From contig NZ_AP018907.1 in assembly GCF_003966715.1 (NCBI RefSeq), forward strand, positions 1,786,001 to 1,850,000: a stretch of 64,000 nucleotides of DNA, written 5' to 3'. This DNA comes from Blastochloris tepida (GTDB lineage: Bacteria > Pseudomonadota > Alphaproteobacteria > Rhizobiales > Xanthobacteraceae). This document shows, one piece after another, positions 37,198 through 46,677 of this stretch. The notes beneath the pieces were generated by a model. It saw nothing but the letters and a program-made list of their open reading frames with translations, was not told the origin of the DNA and made no database searches. Numbering within the stretch: the first letter of the stretch is position 1; each line of letters begins with the position of its first letter. The position numbers were made by a program, and so were the translations under genes.

Positions 37198-37785
37198 TCA
37201 GAACGTCGGTGGCGTGCAGGCGCTCACCACGATGCAGGGCTCGGACGAGATGTTGCGGAAGCGGTGGGGGATGCGGCTGTCGAAATGATAGGCGTCGCCG
37301 GCGTGCAAGAGCTCGGTGCGATCGCCGACCGTCAGCAGCAGCTCGCCGCTGATCACCACGCCGCCCTCCTCGCCCTCGTGGCTGTAGGCGTCCTCGCCCG
37401 TGTCGGCGCCAGGATCGTAGGTTTCGTACAGCATCAGGAGGTTGGTGTTGTCGCTGCGGCCGACCCGCTTGAACGACAATGCCCGCAGCGATTCGGCGGT
37501 CGCGGCGCGGTAGACCCGGCCGGGGTTGATCTCGGTCAGTTCGTCATGGCGGAACACGAAGCGGTCGGGCTCGCTGCGCTCGCCTTGGGCGAAGAAGTCG
37601 GACAGCGTGGTGTCCAGGATCTCCAGGATCTTCTTCAACGTGTTGATCGACGGGCTCGTCATGTTGCGCTCGATCAACGAGATCAGGCCGTTGGTGACGC
37701 CCGCGCGCTGCGCAAGCTCGCGCTGGGACAGGCCGCGCTCCTCGCGGATGGTCTTCAGCCGCGCGCCGATATCGATCTCCGTCAC
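37198..37785 (-). CDS. XRE-family regulator with cupin domain (PuuR-like)
   Basis: 195 residues. An N-terminal helix-turn-helix of the XRE type (LKTIREERGLSQRELAQRAG, then NGLISLIERNMTSPSINTL) is followed by a C-terminal cupin_2 barrel (SHEGEEGGVVISGELLLTVG, HFDSRIPHRFRN). PuuR of E. coli has the same layout and represses putrescine-utilisation genes. I chose the GTG at 37785 because GGGAGG lies five bases before it. It diverges from gabT with a palindrome between them. Confidence 0.87.
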   Translation of the reverse strand: MTEIDIGARLKTIREERGLSQRELAQRAGVTNGLISLIERNMTSPSINTLKKILEILDTTLSDFFAQGERSEPDRFVFRHDELTEINPGRVYRAATAESLRALSFKRVGRSDNTNLLMLYETYDPGADTGEDAYSHEGEEGGVVISGELLLTVGDRTELLHAGDAYHFDSRIPHRFRNISSEPCIVVSACTPPTF

Positions 37786-37987
37786 CCCTGCCTCCCCGGC
37801 CCCGCACGTCCGCCCCGCCATCATGCCCGCGATGCCCGGATCGCAGGGCTGATCCCCAAACCAATCACCCGGCCGGGGCGGACGCCCTTGTCGTTCGCAG
37901 CATTCCCTAGAAAATCAAGCGTTTCCAACGTCTCGCGGTTCATGCCGTACCCGGAGGCCGGTTCAAGGGGTGCAACGCTATACCCAG

Positions 37988-38005
37988 TGTTTATAAAAAT
38001 AAACA
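37988..38005. promoter_or_regulatory. Operator candidate between the XRE regulator and gabT
   Basis: TGTTTAT-AAAA-ATAAACA is a perfect 7-bp inverted repeat in otherwise GC-rich DNA, 65 bp before the gabT start. It is a likely binding site of the divergent XRE-cupin protein. Confidence 0.55.
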
Positions 38006-38069
38006 TTGCGACCTTCCTCATTAAACGATAGCGTTCACTCGGCTCCTGTTCCCAAGGCCCGAGGTTGAA

Positions 38070-39341
38070 ATGGCCAATTCCGAAATCGAAAAGCGGCGCG
38101 CCGCAGCTCTCGCCCGCGGCGTCGGCGTCCTCACGCAGAATTTTATCGTAAAGGCAGAGAATGCCGAGGTGTGGGACGCCGACGGACGGCGCCTGATCGA
38201 TTTTGCGGCGGGCATCGCCGTGGTCAATACCGGCCACCGCCACCCGAAGGTCTTGGCAGCCGTGAAGGCGCAACTCGACGCCTTCACCCACACCTGCCAC
38301 CAGGTGCTGCCCTATGAGCCGTATGTCCGGCTCGCCGAGCGCCTGAACGCCAAGGTGCCGGGGACCTTCGCCAAGAAGACGGTGTTCGTCACCACGGGCG
38401 CCGAGGCGGTCGAGAACGCCGTCAAGATCGCCCGCGCCTACACCAAGCGCGACGCGGTGATCGCCTTCGGCGGCGGCTTCCACGGCCGCACCTTCATGGG
38501 CATGAGCCTCACCGGCAAGGTGGTGCCCTACAAGACCGGCTTCGGCGCGATGATGCCGGACGTGTTCCACGTCCCCTACCCCACCCCGCTCCACGGCATC
38601 ACCGTGGACGACACCTTCAAGGCCATCGACAGACTGTTCAAGGCCGACCTCGATCCGGCCCGGGTGGCGGCGATCCTGTTCGAGCCGGTGCAGGGCGAAG
38701 GCGGCTTCTATCCGGCGCCGCCCGAGTTCGTCCCCCGCCTGCGCGAGCTGTGCGACAGCCATGGCATTGTAATGATCGCCGACGAGGTGCAGACCGGCTT
38801 TGGCCGCACCGGAACGCTGTTCGCCATGGAGGCCTATGGCATCGCCGCGGACCTCACGACGATGGCCAAGGGTCTCGGCGGCGGCCTGCCGATATCGGCG
38901 GTGGTCGGCCGCGCCGAGATGATGGACGCTGCCGGTCCCGGCGGCCTCGGCGGCACCTATGGCGGCAATCCGCTCGGCATCGCCGCCGGCAACGCCGTGC
39001 TCGACGTGATCGAGGAGGAGAATCTGTGCGCCCGCGCCAATGACCTCGGTGTCCGCCTCAAGGCCCGGCTGGAGAAGATCCGCGCCTTCGCGCCGGAGCT
39101 CGCCGACATCCGCGGCCCGGGCTTCATGGTCGCCGCCGAGTTCATCGCCGACGGCAAGCCGGCGCCGGACCTGACCGCCCGCATCCGGGTCGAGGCGCTG
39201 GCTCGCGGCTTGGTGCTGCTCACCTGCGGCGTCCACGGCAATGTCATCCGCTTCCTGGCGCCGCTGACCATTCCGGACGATCACTTCGCCGAGGCCATGG
39301 ACATCCTCGAGGAAGCGGTGAAAGCTGCGCGGGGGATATGA
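38070..39341 (+). CDS. gabT: 4-aminobutyrate aminotransferase
   Basis: Class III PLP-dependent aminotransferase (423 residues) converting GABA and 2-oxoglutarate to succinate semialdehyde and glutamate. The PLP lysine is in TTMAKGLGGGLPISAVVG, the aspartate that contacts the ring in IADEVQTGFGRTG, and FEPVQGEGGFYPAP is conserved. It is directly followed by gabD one base later. Other omega-amino acids could also be substrates. Confidence 0.92.
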   Translation: MANSEIEKRRAAALARGVGVLTQNFIVKAENAEVWDADGRRLIDFAAGIAVVNTGHRHPKVLAAVKAQLDAFTHTCHQVLPYEPYVRLAERLNAKVPGTFAKKTVFVTTGAEAVENAVKIARAYTKRDAVIAFGGGFHGRTFMGMSLTGKVVPYKTGFGAMMPDVFHVPYPTPLHGITVDDTFKAIDRLFKADLDPARVAAILFEPVQGEGGFYPAPPEFVPRLRELCDSHGIVMIADEVQTGFGRTGTLFAMEAYGIAADLTTMAKGLGGGLPISAVVGRAEMMDAAGPGGLGGTYGGNPLGIAAGNAVLDVIEEENLCARANDLGVRLKARLEKIRAFAPELADIRGPGFMVAAEFIADGKPAPDLTARIRVEALARGLVLLTCGVHGNVIRFLAPLTIPDDHFAEAMDILEEAVKAARGI

Positions 39342-39342
39342 G

Positions 39343-40797
39343 ATGCTGATGCTGAAGGATCCGTCGCTGCTGCGAACGCAGGCCTATATCAACGGAAGCT
39401 GGGTCGAGACCGGCCAAGCCTTCCCGGTCGAGAACCCGGCGACCGGCGAGGTGATCGCCACCGTGGCCGATGCCGGCATTGACGGCACGCGGGCGGCGAT
39501 CGACGCCGCCCACGCCGCCCAACCCGGCTGGGCCGCCCTGACCGGCAAGGAGCGCGCCGCGGTGCTGCGGCGCTTCCATGACCTGATCGTCGCCAATGCC
39601 GACGACCTCGCCGCCATCCTCACCGCCGAGATGGGCAAGCCGCTGCCCGAGGCCAAGGGCGAGATCCTCTACGGCGCCTCGTTCATCGAGTGGTTCGCCG
39701 AAGAGGCCAAGCGCGTCTATGGCGACGTCATTCCCGGCCACCAGCGCGACAAGCGCATCGTGGTGATCAAGCAGCCGGTCGGCGTGGTCGGCTCGATCAC
39801 GCCGTGGAATTTTCCCAATGCCATGATCGCGCGCAAGCTGGCGCCCGCCCTGGCGGTGGGCTGCACCTTCGTGGCGCGGCCTTCGGAACTGACGCCTCTT
39901 TCGGCGCTGGCGCTGGCGGTGCTGGCCGAGCGCGCCGGGGTGCCGGCCGGCGTGTTCAACGTGGTGCCGAGCCTGGATGCCGCCGGAGTCGGCGCGGAAC
40001 TGTGCGCCAGCCCCAAGGTGGCGAAGATCACCTTCACCGGCTCCACCCGCGTCGGCAAGATCCTGATGCGCCAGTGCGCCGACACCGTGAAGAAGCTGTC
40101 GCTGGAGCTCGGCGGCAATGCGCCGTTCGTGGTGTTCGACGACGCCGACCTGGACGCTGCGGTGGACGGCGCGCTGATCGCCAAGTTCCGCAATGCCGGC
40201 CAGACCTGCATCTGCGCCAACCGCATCTATGTGCAGGCCGGCGTCTACGATGCCTTCGCCGAAAAGCTCCACGCCAAGCTGGCCTCGCTGAAGCTCGGCA
40301 ACGGCTTCGAGCCGGGTGTCACCACCGGACCGCTGATCAACGAGGCGGCGGTGGCCAAGGTCGAGCGCCATCTGCGCGACGCGGTCGAAAAGGGCGCGGC
40401 GGTGGTCGCAGGCGGGCGGCGCTCCAATCTCGGCCGCACCTTCTTCGAGCCGACGCTCATCACCGGGGTGACACAGGAGATGGCGGTGGCGCGGGAGGAG
40501 ACCTTCGGCCCGCTGGCGCCGCTTGTGAAGTTCGACACCGAGGACGAGGCGGTGGCGATGTGCAATGCCAGCGAATTCGGCCTCGCCGGCTATCTGTTCT
40601 CGCGCGATCTCGCTCGGGTCTGGCGGGTGGCTGAGCGCATGGAAACCGGCATGGTCGGCATCAATACCGGCTTGATCTCGACCGAGGTCGCACCGTTCGG
40701 CGGCGTCAAGCAATCCGGCCTCGGCCGGGAAGGTTCGAAATACGGCTGCGACGACTATCTCGAACTCAAATATCTCTGCCTCGGCGGCATCGGGTGA
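39343..40797 (+). CDS. gabD: Succinate-semialdehyde dehydrogenase
   Basis: 484-residue NAD(P)-dependent aldehyde dehydrogenase. The catalytic cysteine lies in FRNAGQTCICANR, the glutamate in LELGGNAPFVVFDDADLD, and the cofactor loop is FTGSTRVGK. The CIC pair next to the active site is typical of bacterial GabD. It is coupled to gabT and completes conversion of GABA to succinate. Confidence 0.93.
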   Translation: MLMLKDPSLLRTQAYINGSWVETGQAFPVENPATGEVIATVADAGIDGTRAAIDAAHAAQPGWAALTGKERAAVLRRFHDLIVANADDLAAILTAEMGKPLPEAKGEILYGASFIEWFAEEAKRVYGDVIPGHQRDKRIVVIKQPVGVVGSITPWNFPNAMIARKLAPALAVGCTFVARPSELTPLSALALAVLAERAGVPAGVFNVVPSLDAAGVGAELCASPKVAKITFTGSTRVGKILMRQCADTVKKLSLELGGNAPFVVFDDADLDAAVDGALIAKFRNAGQTCICANRIYVQAGVYDAFAEKLHAKLASLKLGNGFEPGVTTGPLINEAAVAKVERHLRDAVEKGAAVVAGGRRSNLGRTFFEPTLITGVTQEMAVAREETFGPLAPLVKFDTEDEAVAMCNASEFGLAGYLFSRDLARVWRVAERMETGMVGINTGLISTEVAPFGGVKQSGLGREGSKYGCDDYLELKYLCLGGIG

Positions 40798-40800
40798 TCC

Positions 40801-40932
40801 GGTTTCCTGCCCACAGGGCCGGAAACCGTATTCCGATCGCCGAAAATCCCGTTACCGAGACTTTCCTGTAACACTGGGATTTTCGGCGAAGCCGTTTCCG
40901 GTATCCTGAAGGGACCAACCGGAAACCGTATG
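40801..40932. repeat. Dispersed palindromic repeat, copy 2
   Basis: Same layout as copy 1, with an extra internal GGTTTCC...GGAAACC pair at its left end and the inner arms CGCCGAAAATCCC / GGGATTTTCGGCG. It lies between the convergent ends of gabD and the diguanylate cyclase gene. Confidence 0.75.
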
Positions 40933-40988
40933 AACCTGCTTCCGGCCGATCGAGCGGGCCACCGATCCGTGCCCGCTCATCGCGCTGA

Positions 40989-41810
40989 TCACGCGCACCG
41001 GTGATCCAGGGTGGCGCCACGCTCCTCGTCGGCGGGCAGCAGGACCGAGCGGTTGCGGCCGGTTTCCTTGGCCTGATAGAGCGCGGAATCGGCCCGGCTG
41101 AGCAGGGCTTCGAGCGCCTCGCCGGGACGGTGGACCGTCAGCCCGAGGCTGATGGTTACCGAGAATGTCGCGCCGTCGCCGCCGGCGTGGCGGAGATTGG
41201 CCACATCCTCGCGCAGCCGTTCGGCGATCTGCATCATGGTGGCGGCGGGGCGGCCCCGCAGCAGAATCAGGAATTCCTCGCCGCCCCAGCGGCCGCACGA
41301 ATCGCCGTGGCCCAGATGCGCCACGATGGCTTCAGCCAGACGGCCCAGCACGGTGTCCCCGGCAAGATGGCCCCATCTGTCATTGATCGCCTTGAAATGA
41401 TCGACGTCGACGAACGCGACGCCGAACGCCGACGCGCCGGCGATCGCTTCCAGCAACTGCTCGCGCAGGCTGCGGCGATTGAGCAGGCCGGTCAGGTCAT
41501 CATGGGTGGACAGCGTTCGCAGGCGGTCGGTCAGCTCCCGCAGCATCGCCTGATAGCTGTCGCTGATGCGGACCAGCTTCTCGATCCGCCGAACCTCGCG
41601 CCGGTAATCGGAGGCATAGGCCGCGCCGCGCTCGCGCTCGGCCAGCTGATAGCGATCCGAAATGCGGACCAGCCGGTCAAGCAGCCGCTTCTGGTCCCGA
41701 TAGCGCTCGTAGAGTTCCGCCAACAGGCGCCGTGCGGTGACGGCGTCGCCATGATCCTCGGCGCTCAGCACCGCCTCGATCTGCTGCTCCAGGTCGAGCG
41801 CATTGCTCAT
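40989..41810 (-). CDS. siaD: Diguanylate cyclase (SiaD-like)
   Basis: 273-residue protein with an N-terminal helical region (about 1-110) and a C-terminal GGDEF domain whose signature reads RWGGEEF, so it should be active in c-di-GMP synthesis. The RxxD product-inhibition site is not present at the usual place upstream. Its ATG overlaps the siaC stop. In Pseudomonas aeruginosa unphosphorylated SiaC binds and activates SiaD; the gene order here suggests the same control. Confidence 0.87.
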   Translation of the reverse strand: MSNALDLEQQIEAVLSAEDHGDAVTARRLLAELYERYRDQKRLLDRLVRISDRYQLAERERGAAYASDYRREVRRIEKLVRISDSYQAMLRELTDRLRTLSTHDDLTGLLNRRSLREQLLEAIAGASAFGVAFVDVDHFKAINDRWGHLAGDTVLGRLAEAIVAHLGHGDSCGRWGGEEFLILLRGRPAATMMQIAERLREDVANLRHAGGDGATFSVTISLGLTVHRPGEALEALLSRADSALYQAKETGRNRSVLLPADEERGATLDHRCA

Positions 41811-42190
41811 GGCGTCCTCGCCTTGGCGGTGATGGCGAAGGGAAAGGTGCAGTCCTCCTTGAACTCCTCCGCCAGCTCGGCGACCCGCTCGTTGCCGGCA
41901 TCAAAGAGCCAGACCACGCCGACATCCGTGCCCTGCTGGAACGCGCTCTCCAGCAGATCGAAGATGTCCATCATCACCCGCACGCTGCTGGTGTTCATGT
42001 AGAGCAGCTCGATCTCGAAACGCAGCGGGCGTCCGGCCTGCGCCAGATAGGTCTCCACCCACTCGATCAATGGCCGGAACAGCTCGAAGGAGTTTTCGGG
42101 GTAGGAATCGCCGCGGATGACGACGCGGCCGGCATCCCCGTCGGCGGAAATGAACGGGCTGGAGCTTGTCTCGGCAATCTCGAGGTTCAT
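41807..42190 (-). CDS. siaC: SiaC-family regulatory phosphoprotein (DUF1987)
   Basis: 127 residues from the ATG at 42190, chosen so that it follows the siaB stop by 10 bp. The family-typical segment YMNTSSVRVMMDIFDLLE is present; T67 corresponds to the threonine (T68 in P. aeruginosa) that SiaB phosphorylates and SiaA dephosphorylates. It acts as the on/off switch for the neighbouring diguanylate cyclase. Confidence 0.87.
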   Translation of the reverse strand: MNLEIAETSSSPFISADGDAGRVVIRGDSYPENSFELFRPLIEWVETYLAQAGRPLRFEIELLYMNTSSVRVMMDIFDLLESAFQQGTDVGVVWLFDAGNERVAELAEEFKEDCTFPFAITAKARTP

Positions 42191-42200
42191 GGCCGCAAAC

Positions 42201-42758
42201 CTATAGAATGACACGAAGCTGGAACAACGCTCGCCGATGATCGAGCGGCAGCAGTTCGCACCACAGCGGGTGCGTCGCCTTGCGGGCCATGTCGATCAGC
42301 CCCAGGCCGGCGCTGCCTTCCAGTTCGCTGCGCGGACGGCGGATCTGCTCCTTGAAGGCCGCCTTCAGCGCCACCTTGTCCATCGCCGCGAGCTCGGCGA
42401 TGCGTTGGCGCAGCACCTCGCCATCGGCCGTCTCGACCACATTGCCGGCGCTGACGATGTAGCGCCCCTCCTCGTTGCGCGACACCAGAATGTGCGCTGA
42501 TTCCAGGGCGAGCTCTGGCCGGCTGCTGGCATAGCGCCGGATGTTCTGCGTGATCTCGATATAGACCGAGAACACGTCCGAAACCGACGATGCGCTCTCC
42601 GCCAGCTTTTCCATGTAGTTGCGCAGAGCGGTGCCGATCTCCTCGATCAGCGTCGCCGTCACCGGCCCGTTGAAGCACAGCATGATGCGCTCGCGGTTGA
42701 ACAGATCCCGCAAGGCAAAGATATCGAGCCCCTGGCGAGGCTGGGACTCCATGGTCAT
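42201..42758 (-). CDS. siaB: SiaB-family protein kinase
   Basis: 185-residue GHKL-like kinase (SiaB family) expected to phosphorylate SiaC. The recognisable parts are LCFNGPVTATLIEEIGTALR, VFSVYIEITQNIRRYA (the Asn-box helix) and GLGLIDMARKA. The ATG at 42758 has AAGGAG five bases upstream and overlaps the siaA stop (TGATG). Confidence 0.85.
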   Translation of the reverse strand: MTMESQPRQGLDIFALRDLFNRERIMLCFNGPVTATLIEEIGTALRNYMEKLAESASSVSDVFSVYIEITQNIRRYASSRPELALESAHILVSRNEEGRYIVSAGNVVETADGEVLRQRIAELAAMDKVALKAAFKEQIRRPRSELEGSAGLGLIDMARKATHPLWCELLPLDHRRALFQLRVIL

Positions 42759-44842
42759 CACCGCTCCTTCTCTGGATCCGCCGGAGGCCGCGTGGCGTCC
42801 AGGCGAAAGGCGAGCACGGTCACGTCGTCGCGCTGGCCGACCGGGCCCCGATAGTCATCGAACTCCCTTTCCAGGGCAACGCCCACGGCCTCGATCGGCA
42901 GCGACGCCGCCGATGCGGCCCAGGCCACGAACCGCTCGGCGCCGAACCCGAATCCCTCCGTGCCCCCCGCCTGATCCAGCAGGCCATCGGTGGTCAGCAG
43001 GAACGTCCGGTTCGCACCGATATCGAGAACGGTGTTATCGAACCGCCCGGACCGGCGGTCGTTGAGGCTGCGGCGCCCGCCGGGAATGCGCTCGCATGTT
43101 CCGGGCTCGGCCACGAACAGATCGATATGGGCGCCGGCAAAGACCACCCGCTCCCGCGCCAGATCCGCGAAGACGAGCCCCAGATCCATGTTGGTCGCCG
43201 GGGCCCCCCTGGCGCCGCCATCGGGCAGCGCCTCGCGCATCAGCTGATCGACGCGGGTCAGCACGGCGGCCGGATCGTCCCATGGCGTGTCGCGCAGCGC
43301 CACCTGCAGCGCGCCATGGCCGAGCATGGTCATGCAGGCCCCGGGCACGCCATGCCCGGCGCAGTCGGCCACGCCGAACACGCGGGCATCGCCTCGCTGG
43401 TAGCAGAGGTAGAAGTCGCCCCCCAGCACGTCGCGGGGACGCCACAGCACGGCGCACCCGGCGGGCAGCCGTTCCGGCTCGCCCCGTCCGGGCAGCACCG
43501 CCTTCTGGATCAGCCCCGCATAACCGATGCTGTCGGTCAGGGCGCGATGGGTGTCGACGATCCGGCGGTTGGCCTCGGCCAGCGCCGAGGTTCGCTCGGC
43601 GACCAGCCCCTCCAGATGTTCCGAATGGGCGCGCACCCGCTTCGCCATGTCGTCGAAGGCGCGCTCCAGTTCGCCGATCTCGTCGTGCCGGGGCGAGGCC
43701 GGACGGCCGAGATACTCGCCGCGCGCCAGACGCCGGACCGATGCGGTCAACGCCTCCAGCGGACGCAGCACGAGGCGGTCGAAGCCGAGGACCGCGCCGA
43801 GCAGCGCCAGGATCAGCACCGCCGTGGCCGAGAGGGCGACCGTCAGCACCGGCCCCGAGCGCAGCGCGGCCACCGCCTTGGGGTCGACCAGCGTCACCAC
43901 GCTCGCGCGCAGCGCCTTCACATATGTCATCGCCACCGCATGGGTGGCGCCGTCGATGGTCAGAACCCGTGTCGTCACCTGGCCGGGCGCGTCGCGGACA
44001 CGGGCGAGGTCGGCGCGCAGCGCCTCGGCCGCCGCGCGGTCGCCGGCCATCCGGTAGATCGTCTTGTCGGTCGCCGCCCCGGACGCGCGATCAAAGGCCA
44101 TGCGCGAGATGTCGGGATGGGCGATGATCACGCCGTCGTCGTTCACCAGCATGGTGACGACGCCGGCATCCGGGCTCGCCAGCACATCGGCCAGGAAGCG
44201 CTTCAGCTCTATTCCGGTTCCGACCACGCCATAGACACGCCCGGTCTCGTCGCGGGCGGTGACATTGATCCAGACGTTGGTGACCCCGAAATGGGTGTTG
44301 CGATCGACATTGATCGCGACGCCGTCCGGCCGTGCCAGGGCGGCGAAATACCAAGTGTTGTTCGGCTCGTTGGCGCTGATGGTGTAGCCGAGCTCGGGCT
44401 CCGGCGCGCGGCTTTCGTCGACGTAGTAGTAATGGAGTGTGGGCGCGGCGGCGACGAAATAGCCACGCCCGGCAAACGCGCGGCGGAATCCCTCCGCCTC
44501 GCGGATGAAGCGCGCCTTCTTGACCGGGTCGCTATCGTCTTCCAGCCATTCGCGCGTCACCGTGCTGTCCGCCAGCCGCTGAGCGAGCGCGATCTCCCGC
44601 CCCAGCTCGGCTTCGGTCCGCTGCTGCGTCCGCTGGGCGTTGTCGCGGGCGAGCGCCGTGCCGAGATCGGAGCGCAAATTGGCGACGATCACCCAGCCCA
44701 GCCCGCCCGCCAGCGCGATGCTCGCCAGCGCCACCACCAGCAGCACGGCAGTCGTGCGGCCGCGCAGCCCGCCGAGGAAGCCGAGAGACGGCGAATTGGT
44801 ATGGGCGAGGACAGATGTCATCGGCGACAATGATCGCTTCAA
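42758..44842 (-). CDS. siaA: SiaA-like membrane PP2C phosphatase with Cache and HAMP domains
   Basis: About 694 residues: a membrane segment near residue 30-50, a periplasmic dCache-type sensor (about 60-310), a second membrane segment, a HAMP domain (about 355-405), then a SpoIIE/PP2C phosphatase (about 450-680; GGDFYLCYQRGDARVFGVADCAGHG in part). It is the head of the siaABCD set and probably removes phosphate from SiaC on sensing a ligand. The start is TTG at 44842 with GAGGGG upstream; ATG at 44821 is the alternative. Confidence 0.88.
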   Translation of the reverse strand: MKRSLSPMTSVLAHTNSPSLGFLGGLRGRTTAVLLVVALASIALAGGLGWVIVANLRSDLGTALARDNAQRTQQRTEAELGREIALAQRLADSTVTREWLEDDSDPVKKARFIREAEGFRRAFAGRGYFVAAAPTLHYYYVDESRAPEPELGYTISANEPNNTWYFAALARPDGVAINVDRNTHFGVTNVWINVTARDETGRVYGVVGTGIELKRFLADVLASPDAGVVTMLVNDDGVIIAHPDISRMAFDRASGAATDKTIYRMAGDRAAAEALRADLARVRDAPGQVTTRVLTIDGATHAVAMTYVKALRASVVTLVDPKAVAALRSGPVLTVALSATAVLILALLGAVLGFDRLVLRPLEALTASVRRLARGEYLGRPASPRHDEIGELERAFDDMAKRVRAHSEHLEGLVAERTSALAEANRRIVDTHRALTDSIGYAGLIQKAVLPGRGEPERLPAGCAVLWRPRDVLGGDFYLCYQRGDARVFGVADCAGHGVPGACMTMLGHGALQVALRDTPWDDPAAVLTRVDQLMREALPDGGARGAPATNMDLGLVFADLARERVVFAGAHIDLFVAEPGTCERIPGGRRSLNDRRSGRFDNTVLDIGANRTFLLTTDGLLDQAGGTEGFGFGAERFVAWAASAASLPIEAVGVALEREFDDYRGPVGQRDDVTVLAFRLDATRPPADPEKER

Positions 44843-45622
44843 TTGGCCCCTCGACTACGCTTTCCGGAAGATCACGCCGCTGCCCGGAACATCGCCACGT
44901 CGAAAACCCTTGTCTGAACGGGAATTTTCGACGTCCGGACCGCGGCGTATCGGCTTCACCGAATGGAAATCGTAGGATCGGCCCACCAGCCAGGGCGGCC
45001 GACCAGCAAACACCTAGAACACTGCCGTTTAATTTTAGGTTTCGGTAGGGCTTCCCTGAAGAAAATTCAACTGAGGCGGCGAATTGGCGTCCGGCGAAGC
45101 CAGGCTGACGCGGCGGGCAGTTTCGTCAGGCTCGGTACAATCCTTTCCAACGACACGTTGTATCTTCGCCCGCCCACAGGAATGTTGGACCGTTCTCCGC
45201 AAGAGCGGGAGCCGGTTTTGCGACAGAGAATGTGACGACATTTGCCAACAGCCCGAACGCTGACGCATGGGGCCGCTGGTCCAGTCGGAACCCTGGAAAC
45301 GGTCGCGCCGTAAGCTCCAAGCCCGCAAGAGTTCCTCGCGGGCGGGATCTCCGGCGATCGGACTGCGGCTCGAAGGCTCGATCAGCCGGAGACCGAATGA
45401 AACGCACAGCCCCGGCGACCGGTGTGCGCTGGGACCTGCCGGTGCGTGAACCGCCGCTGCCAGCGGCGCCGGGATGTCATGTCCCCGTCAGACAGCCGGG
45501 GCGGCGTCAGATGCATCGCCGCGCTCACGCGAGGGGTGTCTTCCATTCGATCCTCCACGCTGGAGACACCCTGCTGTCGCGTGCACAATGACTGACCTTG
45601 CCGGGCCTGCGGATGGCGCAAC
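44843..45622. other. 780-bp intergenic region with palindromic elements
   Basis: No gene is supported. It holds a hairpin at 44897-44934 (arms ACGTCGAAAA / TTTTCGACGT), which resembles the inner arms of the dispersed repeats, and a reverse-oriented, decayed repeat copy at 45344-45395. The rest shows no clear structure. It also contains the promoter region for siaA. Confidence 0.5.
45344..45395 (-). repeat. Dispersed palindromic repeat, partial reverse copy
   Basis: Read on the minus strand, these 52 bp match copy 1 closely (CTGATCGAGCCTTCGAGCCG is identical). Similarity continues weakly toward 45265 and then fades, so it is a decayed copy. Confidence 0.6.
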
Positions 45623-46048
45623 TCAGAGGGTCTGAGGCGCGCGGACCGCGATGACGGTCAGCCACCGAAGCTCCCCCGCCCGCGTTCTCCAGGTGATCGA
45701 GTCCCCGGCACGAACGCCAATCAAGGCGATGCCGATCGGCGTCAGAACGGAGATCTTTCCCAGCGCAATATCCGCCTCGCCCGGGTAGACGAGCGTCACC
45801 GTCTGAACCTTGCCTGTCGTGCCGTCGCGAAACTCGACGTCGCTGCCCATGCACACCGTCTGCTCCGGGCGTCCATCAGCGACAACATGAGCGCGCTCAA
45901 GCTCATCGAGCAAAACCGACGCAAGATCCGGCAACCGGTCCACGGCCGCCTGGGCGAGCTTCGAGAGCTGCTCGAAATCCTGGGCCGTGAGGACGATGTG
46001 CGGGCTGAGTTCGCGGGTCAACGTGCCCGCCTCGCGGCGTGCTGACAT
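45623..46048 (-). CDS. rnk: Rnk/GreA-like nucleoside diphosphate kinase regulator
   Basis: 141 residues from the ATG at 46048, which has AAGGAG six bases upstream. An N-terminal short coiled coil (DFEQLSKLAQAAVDRLPDLAS) precedes a GreA/GreB C-terminal domain (GSDVEFRDGTTGKVQTVTLV, ISVLTPIGIALIGVRAGDSI). The short coiled coil marks Rnk rather than true Gre factors. It probably binds RNA polymerase and affects nucleotide metabolism. Confidence 0.85.
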   Translation of the reverse strand: MSARREAGTLTRELSPHIVLTAQDFEQLSKLAQAAVDRLPDLASVLLDELERAHVVADGRPEQTVCMGSDVEFRDGTTGKVQTVTLVYPGEADIALGKISVLTPIGIALIGVRAGDSITWRTRAGELRWLTVIAVRAPQTL

Positions 46049-46080
46049 GGCCATCTCCTTAATTCCTTCCAATCTGCCGC

Positions 46081-46284
46081 TCAGGCGGCGGTGGGGCCGG
46101 GATCGTCGTCATCGTCCCAGCTGCGTTGAGCCGCCGTCGTCGCGGGCGTTCGACACGCGCGATTTTCCGGCGGATGCGGCTCGCGCTCCGGCTGCTCGCC
46201 GCGGATGAGCCGAAGATTGGGCCTGCCACGCGGCCCGCATTCGCGGACCGGAACGCCGTTTTTGTCGTCGGGGCTTCCGTTCAT
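46081..46284 (-). CDS. Small hypothetical protein
   Basis: 67-residue ORF with a strong GGAGGAG site five bases before its ATG. The sequence is hydrophilic with an Asp-rich end (SWDDDDDPG) and the stretch VPVRECGPRGRPNLRLIRG. It lies 32 bp upstream of rnk on the same strand and may be cotranscribed. I do not recognise a family. Confidence 0.55.
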   Translation of the reverse strand: MNGSPDDKNGVPVRECGPRGRPNLRLIRGEQPEREPHPPENRACRTPATTAAQRSWDDDDDPGPTAA

Positions 46285-46677
46285 GCCGCTCCTCCTCCGC
46301 CGGAGACGTTGCCCGGAGAGCGTTGGCCAAGCGCGCACCCGAGACGGTTGCCTCCGCCTGGCGCGAGCCGATTTGCGATGTATCTGGAAACGCCACCATG
46401 CCGTGCGAACGCCGCGCGGTCATGCTCGGCCACCAAGATGACTCGGGTTTCGTCAGCTTGGCGAAAGTCCCCGAGTTCGTGATGCGACGGCGCGCGCTGA
46501 ACTCGGGGCTAATTGCCCGCGATCAGATTGCCTGCGTGACACAGGCCCCGGCGAAAGGTCGCATATCTCAGCATGGTTCGCACAGCCTAGGCATTCGCCG
46601 TTTAAAGTCAATGCGGCTCCGGCGCCTGAACCGACCCGGGTCTGCCGGAGGCGCCAACTCCTGAAAGGTGGAGCCTG
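46285..46677. other. Intergenic stretch without a supported gene
   Basis: An open plus frame at 46323-46664 has no ribosome-binding site and no recognisable family. I see no other structure; part of it may be old flanking sequence of the IS3 relic that follows. Confidence 0.4.

Noticed and set aside
46323..46664. Plus-strand ORF of 113 codons before the IS3 relic
   Set aside because: No start signal and no recognisable family; left as intergenic sequence.
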